64,000 nt of DNA from Devosia aquimaris. GTDB lineage: Bacteria > Pseudomonadota > Alphaproteobacteria > Rhizobiales > Devosiaceae. The notes under the pieces are model-generated. The model made no database searches, was not told the DNA's origin, and worked only from the letters and a program-made list of their open reading frames with translations. The stretch is taken from assembly GCF_020169335.1 (NCBI RefSeq), contig NZ_JAIEZN010000002.1, positions 620,001-684,000 of the forward strand, written 5' to 3'. Each line of letters starts with the position of its first letter. The first letter of the stretch is position 1. A program made the translations under genes and the position numbers. Shown here piece by piece: positions 61,764-64,000 of this stretch.

Positions 61764-62411
61764 TTAGGGCTGTTGCCCTGCCTTGCGCGCCATGGTCCCA
61801 TCGACAATCGCGATGGCTGCGCGGAGTGCGGCCTCTATATCGAGAAGTGTCGTATCGAGCAAGTGCGCGTCCGCCGCTTTGTAAAAGCCGCCATGCGGAT
61901 TGGCCATGTCCCGGGCGTCACGCTCTTCTATCTGGTGATAGAGGGCATAGCGGTCAACCACCTGGCCGCGCGCTTCCAGCTGCCGCGCCCGTCGCTCCAT
62001 GCGCGCCTTGCTGTCGGTCTGGATGAAGAGCTTCACATCGGCATCGGGGGCAATCACCGTGCCGATGTCGCGCCCGTCCAGCACGGCCCCGCCCGGCTGC
62101 CCGGCAAAGTCGCGCTGAAAGGCGAACAGCGCCTGCCGCACTTTTTCGATCACTGCCACCTTGGACGCCAGGACGCCCGCGTCCGCGCTCGTCAGCGTTG
62201 CCGTGTCGGTCAGGTGCGCCGCGTCCAGCCCTTCGGCCGCGGCGATGGCCTTGGCCTCAAATTCGGGCGTGTCCACCGCGTCCCGCACGGCCCAGCCCAC
62301 GGCGCGATAGAGTAGCCCCGTGTCCAGGTGGGGCAGGCCATAGTGGCGCGACAATCCGCTGGCCAGCGTCCCCTTGCCTGATGCGGCCGGTCCATCCACG
62401 GCAATGATCAT
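61764..62411 (-). CDS. cmk: cytidylate kinase
   Basis: The 215-aa kinase phosphorylates CMP and dCMP. The P-loop is AVDGPAASGKGTLASGLSRHYGLPHLDTGLLYRAVG at 4-40, followed by VLDGRDIGTVIAPDADVKLFIQ and the C-terminal RDARDMANPHGGFYKAADAHLLDTT (family DxxR...P). It begins 3 nt after the aroA stop and is upstream of rpsA: the conserved aroA-cmk-rpsA cluster. Confidence 0.97.
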   Translation of the reverse strand: MIIAVDGPAASGKGTLASGLSRHYGLPHLDTGLLYRAVGWAVRDAVDTPEFEAKAIAAAEGLDAAHLTDTATLTSADAGVLASKVAVIEKVRQALFAFQRDFAGQPGGAVLDGRDIGTVIAPDADVKLFIQTDSKARMERRARQLEARGQVVDRYALYHQIEERDARDMANPHGGFYKAADAHLLDTTLLDIEAALRAAIAIVDGTMARKAGQQP

Positions 62412-62414
62412 CGT

Positions 62415-63737
62415 CTAGCGTCCCTTCATGCTGGGAAAATGCCCGCCCAGGGCCACAAGGGCCTGCACGAAGCCGGGAAATTCTGTGTCGATGGCGCCGG
62501 CGTCCTCGATCACGACCTTGTTCTTGCTGCCCAGGCCCAGCACGGCAAAGCCCATGGCCAGATGCGCATTGCCCTGGCTGGCCACCGCGCCGCCGCCGGG
62601 CACCTTGCGCTCGCCGCTCACCAGCAGCCGTTCACCCTCAAAGCGCGCCTTGACCCGATTGGCCGTGAGCCCAGCGGCCAGGGCCGTGGCCGGGCTGGCA
62701 CTGTCCAGCCCCTCGATCGTGGTGTCGCCCTCGGCAAAGGCCGCCGCAATCGCCAGCGGCACCATCTCGTCCGCCAGCAAGGCGCTGCGGTCCCGATCCA
62801 GCGCCAGTCCGCGCAGAAAGCTCGAGCGCACGCGCAGGTCCGCCACATGCTCGCCCATCATCTCGCGCTGGTTGGTGAAGGTAATGTCCCCGCCCATTTC
62901 GAGCAGCGCATCGATCAGCCCGGTGCGCTGCGGATTGACCAGCACGCCCTCGACCACCACATCGGCCCCCGGCACGATCAGCGCGGCGACAATGCCAAAG
63001 CCGGCCAGCGCCGGGTCTGCCGCGACGGTCACCATGCGCGGCGTCAGGTCTGCCCCGTCGCGCAGGCTGATGATGCGGGTGCCGTCCGGCTGCTCGTCCA
63101 CACCGATGGCGGCACCAAAACCCGCCAGCAGGTTTTCCGTGTGATTGGCCGCCGTCGCCGCCGCCCGGATCTGGGTGAGCCCCGGCAGGTTCAGCCCCGC
63201 CAGCAGCAGCGCCGAGAGGCAATCACCATCGGCAATCGGTGCAGCGGCCGTGATGGGCAGTGCGCGCATGGCCCCGCGCCAGGTCGAATGCCCGTCGGGC
63301 CCGTCCAGAAGGCGCGCGCCGATGGCCTCGAGCATTGGCAGCACGCCTTTGCGCAGTTCCCCCGATTGACCCAGCGTCACCGCGCAATCCATGTCGTGGC
63401 TGGCCAGCGCCCCCAGCAGCAGGCCTGCCGCCGGTCCCAGCCCGTCGAGCGCCAGCGGCGCGCAGGGGGCCAGCAAGCCGCCCGTGCCCAGGCCCTGCAC
63501 CTGCCAGTGGCGGCCCTCGCGGCGGATCACCACGCCCAATTGCGTCAGCGCCTGCGCCAGCCCGGCAATGTCGGCGCTCTCGGGCATGCCGATCAGCGTG
63601 CTGCGGCCCACCGTCAACGCGGCCACCAGCAGCGCCTGTGCCGCCAGGCGCCTGTCTCCAGGCACGGCAAAGCGTCCGGTCAGCGGGTCGGCGCCGTGGG
63701 CGGTCAGCGGGGCAGGGCTTGGGCTTTTGTCTGTCAT
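62415..63737 (-). CDS. aroA: EPSP synthase (AroA) homologue with degenerate active site
   Basis: The 440-aa protein sits in the normal aroA position (TIGR02300-aroA-cmk-rpsA) and has the EPSP-synthase skeleton: PLTGRFAVPGD, VVVEGVLVNPQRTGLIDALLEMGG, GEHVADLRVRSSFLRGL, AAAFAEGDTTIEGL, VLGLGSKN and EFPGFVQALVALGG. But VPGDKSxSxR is VPGDRRLAAQ (25-34), GNAGTAxR is GLGPAAGL, SSQ is GDC (171-173), RVKESDR is replaced by SASPAT (346-351) and DHR is NAH (390-392). Asp323 in LADEMVP corresponds to catalytic Asp313 and is kept. The start is at 63737; there is no frameshift. Catalysis by this protein is doubtful, so the symbol is positional. Confidence 0.8.
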   Translation of the reverse strand: MTDKSPSPAPLTAHGADPLTGRFAVPGDRRLAAQALLVAALTVGRSTLIGMPESADIAGLAQALTQLGVVIRREGRHWQVQGLGTGGLLAPCAPLALDGLGPAAGLLLGALASHDMDCAVTLGQSGELRKGVLPMLEAIGARLLDGPDGHSTWRGAMRALPITAAAPIADGDCLSALLLAGLNLPGLTQIRAAATAANHTENLLAGFGAAIGVDEQPDGTRIISLRDGADLTPRMVTVAADPALAGFGIVAALIVPGADVVVEGVLVNPQRTGLIDALLEMGGDITFTNQREMMGEHVADLRVRSSFLRGLALDRDRSALLADEMVPLAIAAAFAEGDTTIEGLDSASPATALAAGLTANRVKARFEGERLLVSGERKVPGGGAVASQGNAHLAMGFAVLGLGSKNKVVIEDAGAIDTEFPGFVQALVALGGHFPSMKGR

Positions 63738-63818
63738 GGGCGGCTTGGGCTTAGCATGCGCGCCCGCCCGAATGCCATCACCCCATTGGACTGCAGCCCA
63801 GCTCTCCACATTTTCGGT

Positions 63819-63847
63819 TTGACAGGACCCGGGTTTGCCCATAACCG
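63819..63847 (+). promoter_or_regulatory. possible promoter of the TIGR02300 gene
   Basis: A perfect TTGACA (63819-63824) is followed after 17 bp by TAACCG (63842-63847), a weak -10. It lies 55 nt before the start codon at 63902 in the 164-nt divergent region with aroA. Confidence 0.5.
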
Positions 63848-63901
63848 GACTGACCGAACACGGGCCGAAACGCCCCCAAAACCCTACGAAAAGGAACATC
63901 G

Positions 63902-64000
63902 ATGGCCAGTTCCGAACGCGGCACCAAACGGACCGACCCGGAAACGGGGAAAAAGTTCTACGACCTCAACCTCGATCCGATCGTCTCCCCCTATACCGGC
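63902..64000 (+). CDS. TIGR02300 family protein, N-terminal fragment
   Basis: Only the first 33 codons are in the window (MASSERGTKRTDPETGKKFYDLNLDPIVSPYTG). The FYDL...PxVSPYTG pattern is the start of the alphaproteobacterial TIGR02300/FYDLN-acid family, whose full proteins are short with a long acidic tail. AAAAGGAAC precedes the ATG by 5 nt. Function is unknown. The gene is divergent from aroA, the usual arrangement. It is cut by the window end. Confidence 0.9.
   Translation, partial: MASSERGTKRTDPETGKKFYDLNLDPIVSPYTG

Noticed and set aside
1..64000. CRISPR arrays, tRNA/rRNA genes, IS elements, prophage or defence islands
   Set aside because: No regularly spaced repeats, no transposase or integrase motifs, and no tRNA-like folds were seen in any intergenic region; all gaps are under 300 bases.

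Overview
The window is a single contiguous chromosomal stretch of a GC-rich alphaproteobacterium. Gene order (rpoN-hpf-ptsN, lptC-lptA-lptB, rpmI-rplT-pheS-pheT, addB-addA-trxA, folC, accD-trpA-trpB-trpF, ihfB-sppA, rpsA-cmk-aroA next to a TIGR02300-type gene) and regulatory signatures (an Irr-type ICE box, a Fur/Mur-type box, a ROSE-like heat-shock leader) are those of Hyphomicrobiales, and the overall protein character suggests Devosia or a close relative. That genus call is inference from remembered family sequences, not from a search. I see no tRNA, rRNA, CRISPR array, insertion sequence or prophage. No stretch longer than 300 bases lacks a gene.

Layout. 1-5.7 kb: a tiny membrane ORF with a terminator, then truB-rbfA, an exported hypothetical, a 2-hydroxyacid dehydrogenase divergent from an exported SH3 protein, a FhuF-like ferric reductase and cutC. 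5.8-8.1 kb: a GntR/YtrA-type regulator with a perfect palindromic operator, in an operon with an ABC-2 type exporter. 8.1-11.7 kb: a SitABCD-type Mn/Fe importer behind a Fur/Mur-like box. 11.7-15.6 kb: an isolated tail-fibre/S74 chaperone gene whose ribosome-binding site lies inside a perfect hairpin, a TetR regulator, a Gfo/Idh/MocA oxidoreductase and a glycosyltransferase. 15.6-18.4 kb: GT8 glycosyltransferase, O-antigen-ligase-like membrane protein and an exported hypothetical. 18.5-23.1 kb: a thioredoxin-reductase-like flavoprotein, the membrane ferritin MbfA behind paired ICE boxes, a GMC oxidoreductase and a LysR regulator.

23.3-32.6 kb: lnt, a short RNase D, lptCAB, rpoN (with its own sigma-54 promoter), hpf and ptsN form the envelope/PTS-Ntr block. 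It is followed by a small heat-shock operon (hsp20-DUF1150) read from a sigma-32-like promoter through a ROSE-like hairpin, a GT2 glycosyltransferase and a small exported protein. 32.7-37.3 kb: rpmI-rplT and pheST. 37.3-48.2 kb: a REP-like palindrome pair, then murU-addB-addA-trxA, a NagZ-like GH3 hydrolase and folC. 48.3-53.5 kb: two paralogous Cache-type chemoreceptors, both ending in DWNEF. 53.6-64 kb: accD, trpA, trpB, trpF, lapA, ihfB, sppA, a GNAT acetyltransferase, rpsA, cmk, aroA and the start of a TIGR02300 gene.

The most unusual observation is the aroA-position protein. It is a full-length EPSP-synthase fold in the usual cmk/rpsA context, but nearly every residue that binds shikimate-3-phosphate or PEP is replaced, so it looks like a pseudoenzyme. 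Other points of interest are the S74 hairpin leader, the sigma-54 promoter in front of rpoN, the ROSE/sigma-32 leader, the paired ICE boxes, and a TrxR-like flavoprotein with a CPFC centre but a degenerate NADPH site.
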